Both the position numbers and the translations under genes were made by a program. From WVZH01 sp034430425 (GTDB lineage Bacteria; Chloroflexota; Anaerolineae; Anaerolineales; E44-bin32), in NCBI GenBank assembly GCA_034430425.1, contig DAOUEK010000088.1, positions 1 to 14,192 on the forward strand: a stretch of DNA of 14,192 nt. Direction: 5' to 3'. Position 1 is the stretch's first letter. Every line of letters starts with the position of its first letter. Below the pieces are notes generated by a model. It saw only the letters and a list, made by a program, of their open reading frames with translations, searched no databases and had not been told where the DNA came from. This document shows positions 1 through 7,264 of this stretch, one piece after another.

Positions 1-1591
1 CTCGACGCACGGCTTTCGAGAGTGCGTTGATGGCATCATCCTGCCCTACAATGCGGCGATGAAGCATGTCCTCCATTTTCAATAAATGCTCCGACTCTTC
101 CTCCGCCATCTGCATCACGGGGATGCCGGTCCACATCGAGACCACTTCGGCGACATCTTCTTCTGTCACCTGAGGTCCATCCTTTGCGTTTTCCCAGGCG
201 TCCCGAAGTTCACTCAGTGTTTCCTCGAGTTCCGTCTGGCGCTCGATTAATGCTTGGGCATCTTCGAAACGCGCTTCATCCATCGCCTGGGTATGGGATT
301 CGCGTGTACTGCGCAATTCGGTGATCGTCTTCTTGAGTGACACGGCTTCCGGGCTCTTGTACATGCGCACTCGAGAAGCCGCTTCGTCGATTAGATCAAT
401 CGCTTTGTCGGGAAGGAAACGATCAGTCACGTAGCGAGAAGAAAGATAGACGGCCGCTTCGAGCGCCTCATCAGAAATACCCAATTTGTGATGCTCTTCG
501 TAAGGCTTTCTCACTCCTCGAAGAATATCGATCGTTTCTTCGATCGAGGGTTCCTCGACCATGACGGGCTGAAAACGCCTTTCCAACGCCGCGTCGTTCT
601 CGATATTCTTTCGGTACTCATCGAGCGTGGTCGCCCCAATAACCTGCAGTTCACCACGTGCCAACGCGGGTTTGAGGATGTTGGCTGCATCCACCGAAGA
701 ACCAGCGGACCCGGCACCAACGAGCATATGCACCTCGTCGATGAAGAGTATCGAGTCGGATGACTTCAACTCGTCGATCACTCGCTTGAGTCGCTCCTCA
801 AATTGACCGCGATACATTGTCCCTGCAACCAGAGAACCCACATCCAGTTGTAAAACGCGTTTTCCCAGCAAAGGTCCGGGGGTTTCACCAGCGACGATAC
901 GCTGTGCTAAACCCTCGATGATGGCAGTCTTGCCGACACCTGGTTCGCCAATCAAAGCCGGATTGTTCTTCGTTCGACGCGCCAGGATTTGGATGACGCG
1001 TTCGATCTCCTGCTCACGACCAACTACAGGGTCAAGTTTGCTATCTTCCGCAAGCGTTGTCAGATCGGTTGCCAATTGATCCACGAGTGGCGTTTTTTCG
1101 CGTTTCTCTTTTCGCTCTTGCTGCGAAGAACGCGCCATCCTACGAGTCGGAGCTTCCTGTAAAAGACGTCGGGTTTGACGACGGATCTGCTCCGGTGTGA
1201 CTCCCAAACGACGCAGGACATCGAGACCCACACCCTCTTTCTGTCGGACCAATCCCAGCAAGAGATGTTCCGTGCCGATGTAATGGTGTCCCATACGGCG
1301 AGCTTCCTCGATCGCAATCTGCAACACCTGCTCGGTTCCGGGAGCCAGCTCGATTTTTCCACCCTTGTGACGGCCGATCCCCATCAGGCGTTCCACAACC
1401 TCTTTAACGCGGGCAGGATCGAGGCCCAATTCTCGCAACACGCGGCCTGCAACCCCACCTTCTTCACGGATTAAACCGAGAAGAAGATGCTCGGTCCCGA
1501 TGTAGTTATGATGCATCCGCTCGGCTTCCTCATGCGCCAAGCTGAGAACACGACGGGCTCGTTGTGTAAAACGCTCCATATTGTCTTTCAC
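1..1591 (-). CDS. clpC: ATP-dependent Clp protease ATP-binding subunit ClpC (partial, C-terminus off the left edge)
   Basis: This is the Hsp100/Clp unfoldase that feeds substrates to ClpP. About 530 residues are visible. Two Clp-N repeats lie near the N-terminus, each containing YIGTEHLLLGL. The first AAA+ module follows, with Walker A GEPGVGKT at residues 215-222 and Walker B ILFIDEVH near residue 285. A UVR-like middle region comes next, then the start of the second AAA+ module (HRRIVGQDDAI), where the window ends; D2 and the ClpP-binding loop are not visible. The start is taken as GTG at 1591 because GGAGGA at 1604-1599 is 7 nt upstream. The ATG at 1579 (MERFTQRAR) is the alternative; its spacing would be 19 nt. 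The gene lies downstream of rpsA but behind an intrinsic terminator, so it probably has its own promoter. No CIRCE (TTAGCACTC-N9-GAGTGCTAA) or CtsR box is evident. The family call is secure. Confidence 0.95.
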   Translation of the reverse strand, partial: MKDNMERFTQRARRVLSLAHEEAERMHHNYIGTEHLLLGLIREEGGVAGRVLRELGLDPARVKEVVERLMGIGRHKGGKIELAPGTEQVLQIAIEEARRMGHHYIGTEHLLLGLVRQKEGVGLDVLRRLGVTPEQIRRQTRRLLQEAPTRRMARSSQQERKEKREKTPLVDQLATDLTTLAEDSKLDPVVGREQEIERVIQILARRTKNNPALIGEPGVGKTAIIEGLAQRIVAGETPGPLLGKRVLQLDVGSLVAGTMYRGQFEERLKRVIDELKSSDSILFIDEVHMLVGAGSAGSSVDAANILKPALARGELQVIGATTLDEYRKNIENDAALERRFQPVMVEEPSIEETIDILRGVRKPYEEHHKLGISDEALEAAVYLSSRYVTDRFLPDKAIDLIDEAASRVRMYKSPEAVSLKKTITELRSTRESHTQAMDEARFEDAQALIERQTELEETLSELRDAWENAKDGPQVTEEDVAEVVSMWTGIPVMQMAEEESEHLLKMEDMLHRRIVGQDDAINALSKAVRR

Positions 1592-1650
1592 GACCCAGTC
1601 CTCCGAATCAACATACGATACCAACGTTTGCTTTACACATTTTACCAAAA

Positions 1651-1679
1651 TATCCTATCACACCTGCTCGATTAGGATA
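1651..1679. promoter_or_regulatory. Inverted repeat upstream of clpC (candidate operator)
   Basis: TATCCTA (1651-1657) and TAGGATA (1673-1679) form a perfect 7-bp dyad with a 15-bp spacer. It sits in the short gap between the rpsA terminator and the clpC start, where a clpC promoter must lie. It resembles neither CIRCE nor a CtsR site. A protein-binding site for clpC control is possible, but a dyad this short can arise by chance. Confidence 0.25.
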
Positions 1680-1690
1680 AAATACCCCTC

Positions 1691-1730
1691 AAAATCAAAC
1701 GGCCGGGCTCCTTGTTCAGGCGCCCGGCCG
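1691..1730 (-). terminator. Intrinsic terminator of rpsA
   Basis: A GC-rich hairpin pairs CGGCCGGGC (1700-1708) with GCCCGGCCG (1722-1730) over 9 bp. An inner 3-bp extension (1710-1712 with 1718-1720) closes a 5-nt loop. On the minus strand it is followed by TTTGATTTT (1699-1691). It starts 5 bp after the rpsA stop codon, so it terminates rpsA ahead of clpC. Confidence 0.8.
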
Positions 1731-1735
1731 GCTGA

Positions 1736-3511
1736 TTACATCGTCTCGACCGTATCCCTCTCGGGATCGTCGGATGGTGGATCTCCACCCGTTTCTGCGC
1801 CTTCCGCAGCGGCATGTTCATCTCCGTCTGCAGGTTCAGCTTCTGTTGAAAGGATTTTCTCCTCATCTTCAACGGTTTCAACTTCCAATTCTTCTTCAGC
1901 TTCCAATTCTTCTTCGGCTTCCAATTCCACATCCATGCTCGTTTTAGCAGCTTCGGCTTGCGTTTGCGCCCCAGCGGAATCCTCAGCATCAGGTTCAGGA
2001 AGCTCATCTGCAGGCGTTTCATCGGCCGCATCCCCGGAAGTTTCAGCAGCCTCAGCCTCAACAGCGGGGAGGTCTACATCAACCGCCTCTAACGCTGCAT
2101 CAAAATCCTCCACCTCACTTTGTGCAACGTCATCGGAATCATGTGCATGTATATCCTGCATCGCCACACGCCAATCCTGTTCGGAATATTCTGCGGATGA
2201 GACGCGCTTCAGGCTCAATCCGATCCGGCTGCGGCTGTTATCAATATTGATGATACGCAGTGTGACGACTTGCCCTTCCTGCACCACTTCGCCTGGGTGT
2301 TCGATGCGCTGTTCGGCGAGTTCCGATACATGGATCAAGCCTTCAATATCATAATCTCCTGTACCAGCCAGAGATGCAAAGGCGCCAAAATCCGTCAACT
2401 TCGTGATTGTGCCCTCGACCAACTGGCCTTCTTCAAACTCTTTAACAATCTCATCCCAGGGATTCGCTTCGAGTTCGCGGATCGAGAGACTGATGCGTTT
2501 CCTGTCTTTATCCACACCGAGGACTTTCACATCGACTTTCTGCCCAACCTTGAGGACTTCGCGAGGATGAGATACTCGTTTCCAGGATACTTCCGATAAA
2601 TGCACCAACCCGTCCGCACCACCGATATCAACAAATGCGCCAAAGTCCGCCAGGCTGATAACATGGCCGCTGCGCACTTCGCCTGGTTCCAAATCTTCAA
2701 TTAGGCGTTCCTTTAATGAATCGCGAGCCTCTCGAGTTGCGGCGCGCTCGGACATGATCAACCGATTGCGGCTTCTATCGACTTCGATTACCTTGGCGAT
2801 CACCGGCTCGTCGACCATTTTACCCCAGCGTTGATCTGGAGTGCTGCCATGCGCACGCCGACGTCTGGAAAGGCTTACTTGAGAAGCGGGAATGAACCCG
2901 CGCACGTTGCCCAGTTTAATAATCAAACCACCCTTGTTATAACCGGCTACAGTGCCTTCGAATAAATCCTGGCTTTTTAGAAGCGTTTCTGCATCTTGCC
3001 AGTCTCGTTCCTCTCGAGCCTTGGAAATGGACAAAACCAAATGTCCATCGCGCCCACCCGATCGCAACACATACACATCTACTTGTTTACCGACAACCAT
3101 ATCTTCGCGTTGCTCATCACTAAGGCGTTCGAGTTCACGCGAGGAAATAACGCCTTCGGATTTAGCGCCGATATCTACCAAAACATCCGTTTCAGTAACG
3201 CGAGCTATCGTGCCGATCCGAATCTCCCCTCGTCGAGGCATCTCCAAATCATAGGATTCCTCTTCGAGTAATACATCCATCGGATGGGTAATTTTGCCGG
3301 CATCTTCATCGCCTTCGTCGCTACGATCCTGGTTGGGCGGTTGAGACTCTTCATTGAAGACTTTCTCGAAGTTTGTGTCCTCGGTCTCCGCTTCTACCTC
3401 CTCTACCTCGGATTCGCTCGCTTCGAGGGTATTCATCGACGCTTGTTCCGAGCCTTCGATTGACTCCTGGGAAGGTGGCTCAGCGCCAACGGGCTCTTGA
3501 TCTAGACTCAT
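1736..3511 (-). CDS. rpsA: 30S ribosomal protein S1 (four S1 domains, long acidic ends)
   Basis: This RNA-binding protein of the small ribosomal subunit helps load mRNA for initiation. It is 591 aa. Four S1 OB-fold repeats are visible at about residues 95-165, 182-255, 277-345 and 362-436. Repeats 3 and 4 carry the classic DFGAF and GLxHxSE signatures, while repeats 1 and 2 are more divergent, as is usual. Residues 1-94 and 465-591 are strongly acidic, Ala/Glu/Asp-rich and probably disordered. The C-terminal tail contains a short internal repeat (ELEAEE twice, then ELEVE). E. coli S1 has six domains; four is common in other phyla. A strong sigma70-type promoter lies directly upstream and a terminator directly downstream, so the gene is probably monocistronic. 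The ATG at 3511 has GGAG about 12 nt upstream, slightly long spacing. RpsA is the best call; a general S1-domain protein is the alternative. Confidence 0.92.
   Translation of the reverse strand: MSLDQEPVGAEPPSQESIEGSEQASMNTLEASESEVEEVEAETEDTNFEKVFNEESQPPNQDRSDEGDEDAGKITHPMDVLLEEESYDLEMPRRGEIRIGTIARVTETDVLVDIGAKSEGVISSRELERLSDEQREDMVVGKQVDVYVLRSGGRDGHLVLSISKAREERDWQDAETLLKSQDLFEGTVAGYNKGGLIIKLGNVRGFIPASQVSLSRRRRAHGSTPDQRWGKMVDEPVIAKVIEVDRSRNRLIMSERAATREARDSLKERLIEDLEPGEVRSGHVISLADFGAFVDIGGADGLVHLSEVSWKRVSHPREVLKVGQKVDVKVLGVDKDRKRISLSIRELEANPWDEIVKEFEEGQLVEGTITKLTDFGAFASLAGTGDYDIEGLIHVSELAEQRIEHPGEVVQEGQVVTLRIINIDNSRSRIGLSLKRVSSAEYSEQDWRVAMQDIHAHDSDDVAQSEVEDFDAALEAVDVDLPAVEAEAAETSGDAADETPADELPEPDAEDSAGAQTQAEAAKTSMDVELEAEEELEAEEELEVETVEDEEKILSTEAEPADGDEHAAAEGAETGGDPPSDDPERDTVETM
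1882..1928 (-). repeat. 18-bp tandem repeat in the rpsA acidic tail
   Basis: Units CTTCCAATTCTTCTTCAG (1882-1899) and CTTCCAATTCTTCTTCGG (1900-1917) are followed by a partial third copy (1918-1928), about 2.6 copies in all. On the coding strand each unit encodes six acidic-region residues (ELEAEE type). The repeat stays in frame and looks like replication-slippage growth of a disordered tail. Confidence 0.8.
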
Positions 3512-3548
3512 AAATACGGCTTTCTCCGTTTCCTAAAGGTATGGAGGC

Positions 3549-3577
3549 ATTATAAAGGCGAAGCGCACTCTTGACAA
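3549..3577 (-). promoter_or_regulatory. Sigma70-type promoter of rpsA
   Basis: On the minus strand, TTGTCA (3577-3572) and TATAAT (3554-3549) are separated by exactly 17 bp. Transcription would start near 3542, giving a roughly 30-nt leader before the rpsA ATG at 3511. The match is 5/6 at -35 and 6/6 at -10, as expected for a highly expressed ribosomal protein gene. Confidence 0.8.
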
Positions 3578-3583
3578 CCTCTG

Positions 3584-3614
3584 TTGGATTTCAAGAGATT
3601 GTATGCGGTATAAT
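3584..3614 (+). promoter_or_regulatory. Probable promoter of the chelatase gene; its position decides the start codon
   Basis: A perfect -10 TATAAT lies at 3609-3614. The best -35 candidate is TTGGAT at 3584-3589, with a long 19-bp spacer. Transcription would start near 3620-3622, downstream of the ATG at 3603 but upstream of the ATG at 3633. The region is back-to-back with the rpsA promoter. Confidence 0.5.
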
Positions 3615-3632
3615 CCAGCCGGAGATCGCACT

Positions 3633-4739
3633 ATGGCAGCCGTATATCCGTTTACCGCTATTGTTGGGCAGCAGCGTATGCTGCGTTCGTTGGTCCTCAA
3701 CGCCGTCAATCCTCGAATCGGTGGCGTTTTGATCCGTGGAGAGCGGGGCACAGGAAAATCGACCGCGGCGCGGGCACTCGCCGCTTTATTGCCGGATGTA
3801 AATGTAGTCGTAGGATGCCGCTTTGGATGCGATCCAGAGCGCCCGACAACGTGGTGCACGGAGTGCAGGGAACGATTCAACCGCGGTGAAGATCTGCCCG
3901 TGGAAACCCGCAAGACATCCTTTGTCGACCTTCCTGTCTCCGCCACGGAAGACCGGGTGGTCGGTACGCTCGATATCGAACGGGCGATCAAGGAAGGTGA
4001 ACGCCATTTCGAGCCCGGAGTTCTCGCAGCGGCCAATCGAGGTATGCTCTATATCGACGAAGTGAACCTGTTGGACGACCATGTCGTCGACGTGCTGCTG
4101 GACTCGGCAGCCCTGGGTATGAACATCGTTGAACGTGAAGGGATATCCTTCAGCCACCCGGCTCGATACATCCTCGTAGGAACGATGAATCCTGAAGAAG
4201 GAGATCTGCGGCCACAACTTTTAGATCGTTTTGCACTCTCTGTGGAAATCCGTGGTCTCCAGGATGCCAACGATCGCGTGGCGATCATGGAGCATAATCT
4301 GGCCCACGAACATGACCCGAAGCAGTTCCGCGAGAATTGGATGGAGAAGGAACACGAACTCTCCAAACAAATTGAAACGGCCCGGGAACTCGTCGAACAC
4401 GTAGAATACTCGAAACGCGACCTACTGCTCATCGCCAGGCTCACGTCAGAATTGCAGGTGGATGGCCACCGTGCAGATCTGGTGATTCTCAAATCCGCAC
4501 GCGCCCATGCGGCATTCGAAGGCCGCAGCGCAATCACAGAACGAGATATTGCCCTTGCCGCAGAGCTTGCATTACCGCACCGTCTGAAACGCGGTCCTTT
4601 CCATCAGGTTGAATTTTCGATCGATGAGCTTCAAGCCCAGATCGAGCACATTCAATCTGAAGTTGGAAGCGAAGAAACCGAACAAGCCATTTTCGACGAC
4701 GATGCGGCCAGTACTAAAAAAAAAGACGTCAAAGCCTAA
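3633..4739 (+). CDS. ChlI/BchI-like AAA+ chelatase subunit (zero-frame product of a ChlI-ChlD gene)
   Basis: This is a AAA+ ATPase subunit of the Mg/Co-chelatase type, which works with a large CobN/ChlH-like subunit to insert a metal into a tetrapyrrole. The product is 368 aa, the usual size for ChlI. Walker A GERGTGKS is at 36-43, Walker B MLYIDEV at 138-144, and GTMNPEEGDLRPQLLDRF (sensor/arginine-finger region) at 183-200. Four cysteines (62, 66, 75, 78) form a C-x3-C/C-x2-C cluster, seen in fused ChlD/cobaltochelatase-like proteins. The ATG at 3633 is preferred: GGAG (3621-3624) is 8 nt upstream, the protein then begins MAAVYPFTAIVGQ as relatives do, and a TATAAT overlaps the codons after the upstream ATG at 3603. 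The frame ends KKKDVKA-stop just after a run of nine A; the VWA half of ChlD continues in the -1 frame. The metal, Mg or Co, cannot be told from this window. Confidence 0.88.
   Translation: MAAVYPFTAIVGQQRMLRSLVLNAVNPRIGGVLIRGERGTGKSTAARALAALLPDVNVVVGCRFGCDPERPTTWCTECRERFNRGEDLPVETRKTSFVDLPVSATEDRVVGTLDIERAIKEGERHFEPGVLAAANRGMLYIDEVNLLDDHVVDVLLDSAALGMNIVEREGISFSHPARYILVGTMNPEEGDLRPQLLDRFALSVEIRGLQDANDRVAIMEHNLAHEHDPKQFRENWMEKEHELSKQIETARELVEHVEYSKRDLLLIARLTSELQVDGHRADLVILKSARAHAAFEGRSAITERDIALAAELALPHRLKRGPFHQVEFSIDELQAQIEHIQSEVGSEETEQAIFDDDAASTKKKDVKA
4716..4724 (+). other. A9 slippery tract, candidate programmed -1 frameshift or slippage site
   Basis: Nine consecutive A occupy 4716-4724, read in the zero frame as AAA AAA AAA then GAC. 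The heptamer A AAA AAA (4718-4724) allows tandem -1 re-pairing, and RNA polymerase adding one A would give the same frame change. The zero frame stops at TAA 4737-4739, only 12 nt later. The -1 frame is open from the TAA at 4715-4717 through to 5692. I see no strong downstream hairpin and no upstream Shine-Dalgarno-like stimulator. A true loss-of-function indel or an assembly error at the homopolymer remains possible. Confidence 0.65.
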
Positions 4740-5692
4740 CCGGTGAAGCCTCCCAGGAAGCGGAACGCCAAGATAAAACAGAAGCCCACAATCAATCACC
4801 CAGCGATTCGCTGACCGCACGATGGTGGGAGGGTGGAGAAAAAGTAAAGATCGGATCATCCTTTTCGCCACGACGTTTGGAAGGCCAACTCGATCGCCTA
4901 ACCCGCCGCCAGGGTGGGCGTCGAACACGAACACGCACCGACCGCAAACGCGGTCGTTATATCCTGGCTCGACCCGCAAAAAAGAAAACCGCTGACATTG
5001 CCTTCGATGCAACCCTGCGTGCCGCCGCGCCATTCCAAAAGAGAAGAAAATCAGAACAAGACCATCGCCGCTTTGCGATTGAACTCTCCGATCTGCAAGA
5101 AAAAGTTCGCGTACGTAAAGCTGCAAACCTGATCCTTTTCGTTGTCGACGCCTCCTGGTCCATGGCCGTGGCAGAACGCATGTCCGCGACCAAAGGGGCA
5201 ATCCTATCCTTGCTTACCGACGCCTATCAACGCAGAGATCGCGTTGGCCTGGTCGTCTTCCAAAAGGATCGGGCCATCACCGTGTTGAATCCCACGAATT
5301 CCGTCCAGCTCGCCCAGGTGGCTCTGGCGGATATCCCCGTTGGCGGGAAGACACCGCTCTCTGCAGGGTTATGCATGGCCCACGAAATCTTCGAGAAAGA
5401 ACGATACCAGAATAAGGATCTACTCCCGTTAATGATCCTGCTGACAGACGGAGCGGGGAATGTCTCCATGGGCAATCAACCACCGCAGCAAGAAGCCCAT
5501 AGAATCGCCAATCGCATTCAAGAAGCCGGCATCCGTTCCGTGGTTATCAACATGGAGCATGTGGCTTTCGACCAGGGGCTTGCAAAGGCGCTCGCCGATC
5601 ATCTTGGAGGTCCGTGTTACACGCTTCAAGAACTGCGTGCCGACCACCTCTACATGGCGGTGAGGCAGGAAATCAACCGGGTGAACGATTAG
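4718..5692 (+). CDS. ChlD-type VWA half of the chelatase, in the -1 frame of the upstream AAA+ gene
   Basis: This is the C-terminal half of a ChlD/CobT-like chelatase subunit. It has a polar, basic linker (RRxGRRTRTRTDRKRGRY type) and then a von Willebrand A domain with a complete MIDAS: DASWS at 5147-5161, Thr in GGKTPL and Asp in LLTDG. Relatives usually have Gly where Trp sits in DASWS; the DxSxS pattern is intact. In-frame ATG or GTG codons are absent before the MIDAS. The only earlier start is a TTG at 4877 with no ribosome-binding site, and it would cut the linker. The start given here is the edge of the open frame, not a start codon. Joined to the AAA+ half by a -1 shift at 4716-4724, the product would be 686 aa with the MIDAS at about residues 506-510, matching fused AAA+-linker-VWA proteins. 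An annotation pipeline may call only 4877-5692. Confidence 0.85.
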   Translation, partial: KKRRQSLTGEASQEAERQDKTEAHNQSPSDSLTARWWEGGEKVKIGSSFSPRRLEGQLDRLTRRQGGRRTRTRTDRKRGRYILARPAKKKTADIAFDATLRAAAPFQKRRKSEQDHRRFAIELSDLQEKVRVRKAANLILFVVDASWSMAVAERMSATKGAILSLLTDAYQRRDRVGLVVFQKDRAITVLNPTNSVQLAQVALADIPVGGKTPLSAGLCMAHEIFEKERYQNKDLLPLMILLTDGAGNVSMGNQPPQQEAHRIANRIQEAGIRSVVINMEHVAFDQGLAKALADHLGGPCYTLQELRADHLYMAVRQEINRVND

Positions 5693-5769
5693 AACCACCG
5701 CTCCTACCCGTGATTTCACACCACCCATGCACTACATTTTTTACCGATTAACAACCAGGGGATTGACCA

Positions 5770-6999
5770 TCACTCGGCCAGCTGCTTGCCTGCCAGACGC
5801 TTAAGTCGGTGCTCGATTTCAGACCACTCCTGATCACGCCGCCAATCGTCTGGCCAGTGTGTCAGACATTGAAGTGCTTCTTGTGCCCAATGCTGCGCCG
5901 CCGCAAAATCTTGCGCATACCACTCATAATACTTCGCCAGTTCGATACAAGGGCGGGGATCATCAACAGCGAGAGAATGCCACGTTTCCCAATAATTAAC
6001 TGCTTCCATCCGTTTCCCAGCACGCTTTAACAAAGTCGCATAATGGCGTAACGCCTCAATTTTAATATCTGCTTTATTGCTGGTGAGCGCCACTTGAAAA
6101 GATACCGTCGCCTGCTTCTCTCGACCGGCATCCTGGTGCCAGCGTGCCAAGGCCAACGCTTCAGCGCCTGATATTGTGCCCGGATCTTGGTTGTTATATC
6201 GCTCAAACACATGGACAGCGAGTCCGACCAAGCTAAGGATGTCGATGGCGTTGTGATAAAGAACTCGGGTCATGTCCCTTGCATCCCCTGTACGCAGGTA
6301 GTCGAGATACATGCCGGGAATGAGTGCTCCCGGCACATCTTCATCCGAACGCTGCACACCCAACAAATTACGCTCGATCGTACCCAAACTACAGTCAGGA
6401 AGGCTGCGTCGCCATAATCTTCGTGACGGATGGAGCAGGTCGATTTGCGGCAAAGAACTTAACGACCAGTATTTTCGTAGCCCAAGCATATATCGCATCT
6501 CGAGTAAAGGCACGTCAAATACACGCCCATTGAAAGATACGATCGCCCTGGCGCTTTCGAGATCTTCCTGTAACGCATGCAGCAGTCCCGCCTCTTCTCC
6601 AGGCTCACGCAGAAAGTATTGCCGAAGGCGAAAATGATCCCCGCAAAATCTTCCCACACCCACCAGGAAAGCAATCGTCCCGGCGCCGCCAGCCAAACCC
6701 GTTGTCTCTGTATCCAAGAAAAGCATGTCTTCAAAAGAGACGCTTGCAAGCTTGGGCTGGCGCACGACCCGCGCCGCCAAATCACTGTCAACCTCAAGTA
6801 TTGTAGACAACGCATAGCCAGCGTGTTGGTAGCTGCGGGGATACAATTCCTGAAGGCGAAATGCTTTCCCATGTGGGGTTTCAATTTCATCTCCGGAGGG
6901 CAACCCCACACGTTGTCTCGAAATGATTTGCGGCTCCTGACGTTTGCGGGATTTTCGTCCCAAGCGTTTCAGGCGCCTGCGAAGTGCATCATCACTCAT
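5770..6999 (-). CDS. YprB-type ribonuclease H-like (DnaQ-fold) exonuclease with C-terminal TPR-like region
   Basis: This is a predicted metal-dependent 3'-5' exonuclease of the RNase H-like YprB family; the substrate is unknown. The protein is 409 aa. A basic N-terminus (RRRLKRLGRKSRKR) precedes the DEDD-type core: DTETTG with D96 and E98, FNGRVFDVPLL with N157 and D162, D187 in PQIDLLH, and HNAIDILSL with H249 and D253. All four acidic metal ligands are therefore present, with the DEDDh-like histidine. Residues from about 280 to 380 are helical pairs resembling TPR repeats. The ATG at 6999 has only a weak ribosome-binding site, and a TATAAT lies about 50 bp upstream. It converges on the chelatase gene with 77 bp between the stop codons and no clear terminator. 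B. subtilis YprB is coupled to a helicase (YprA); no such helicase gene is in this window. Confidence 0.85.
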   Translation of the reverse strand: MSDDALRRRLKRLGRKSRKRQEPQIISRQRVGLPSGDEIETPHGKAFRLQELYPRSYQHAGYALSTILEVDSDLAARVVRQPKLASVSFEDMLFLDTETTGLAGGAGTIAFLVGVGRFCGDHFRLRQYFLREPGEEAGLLHALQEDLESARAIVSFNGRVFDVPLLEMRYMLGLRKYWSLSSLPQIDLLHPSRRLWRRSLPDCSLGTIERNLLGVQRSDEDVPGALIPGMYLDYLRTGDARDMTRVLYHNAIDILSLVGLAVHVFERYNNQDPGTISGAEALALARWHQDAGREKQATVSFQVALTSNKADIKIEALRHYATLLKRAGKRMEAVNYWETWHSLAVDDPRPCIELAKYYEWYAQDFAAAQHWAQEALQCLTHWPDDWRRDQEWSEIEHRLKRLAGKQLAE

Positions 7000-7264
7000 C
7001 GTCTATCCAATCTCATCTCAAATCTGAGACGGCAATTAGAAAACATTATATCGCTCGAACAGACTGGAAAACATTCCCCCGAAGGTTGAGAGATCGATCC
7101 ACATGCACAACACTTCTATGACGCGGATATGAGGATCACAAAGACGCGAACGACGCGACTTTTCACAGCCGCGCCCCAGATCATTGATACATCAATTGTA
7201 TGTAGTCATCATTTCGATGGTGGAGGAATATCACAAATAACCTGCCAGTGAGGCTGCCAGCAAA
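7000..7264. other. Intergenic region with yprB-like promoter and small dyads
   Basis: No gene is supported here. On the minus strand, TATAAT at 7050-7045 is a good -10 for the exonuclease gene, though no -35 match stands out. Between it and the start codon, TCTCA-AATC-TGAGA (7016-7029) is a small dyad in the predicted leader. Near the end of the kinase gene, ATACA-TCAAT-TGTAT (7187-7201) is another small dyad with no T-tract, so it is not a clear terminator. Confidence 0.4.

Noticed and set aside
1882..1928. Possible CRISPR-like repeat
   Set aside because: The 18-bp units are directly adjacent without spacers and lie in frame within rpsA.
1581..2354. Long Ser-rich plus-strand open frame
   Set aside because: It is the mirror of the Glu/Asp/Ala-rich tail of rpsA; low-complexity codons on one strand make a long Ser-rich frame on the other. 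No ribosome-binding site or domain.
3571..3576. TTGACA as plus-strand -35 of the chelatase promoter
   Set aside because: It is 32 bp from the plus-strand TATAAT; the same bases serve as the minus-strand -35 of rpsA with ideal spacing.
3533..4036. Minus-strand open frame over the chelatase start
   Set aside because: It lies antisense to a clear AAA+ domain, with no recognisable protein features.
4572..5201. 209-codon minus-strand open frame across the chelatase frame junction
   Set aside because: It is antisense to the C-terminal AAA+ region and the VWA linker, both of which match known proteins; no domain is seen in the antisense product.
7187..7201. Hairpin downstream of the histidine kinase as terminator
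   Set aside because: Only five A/T-rich base pairs and no T-tract on the minus strand.
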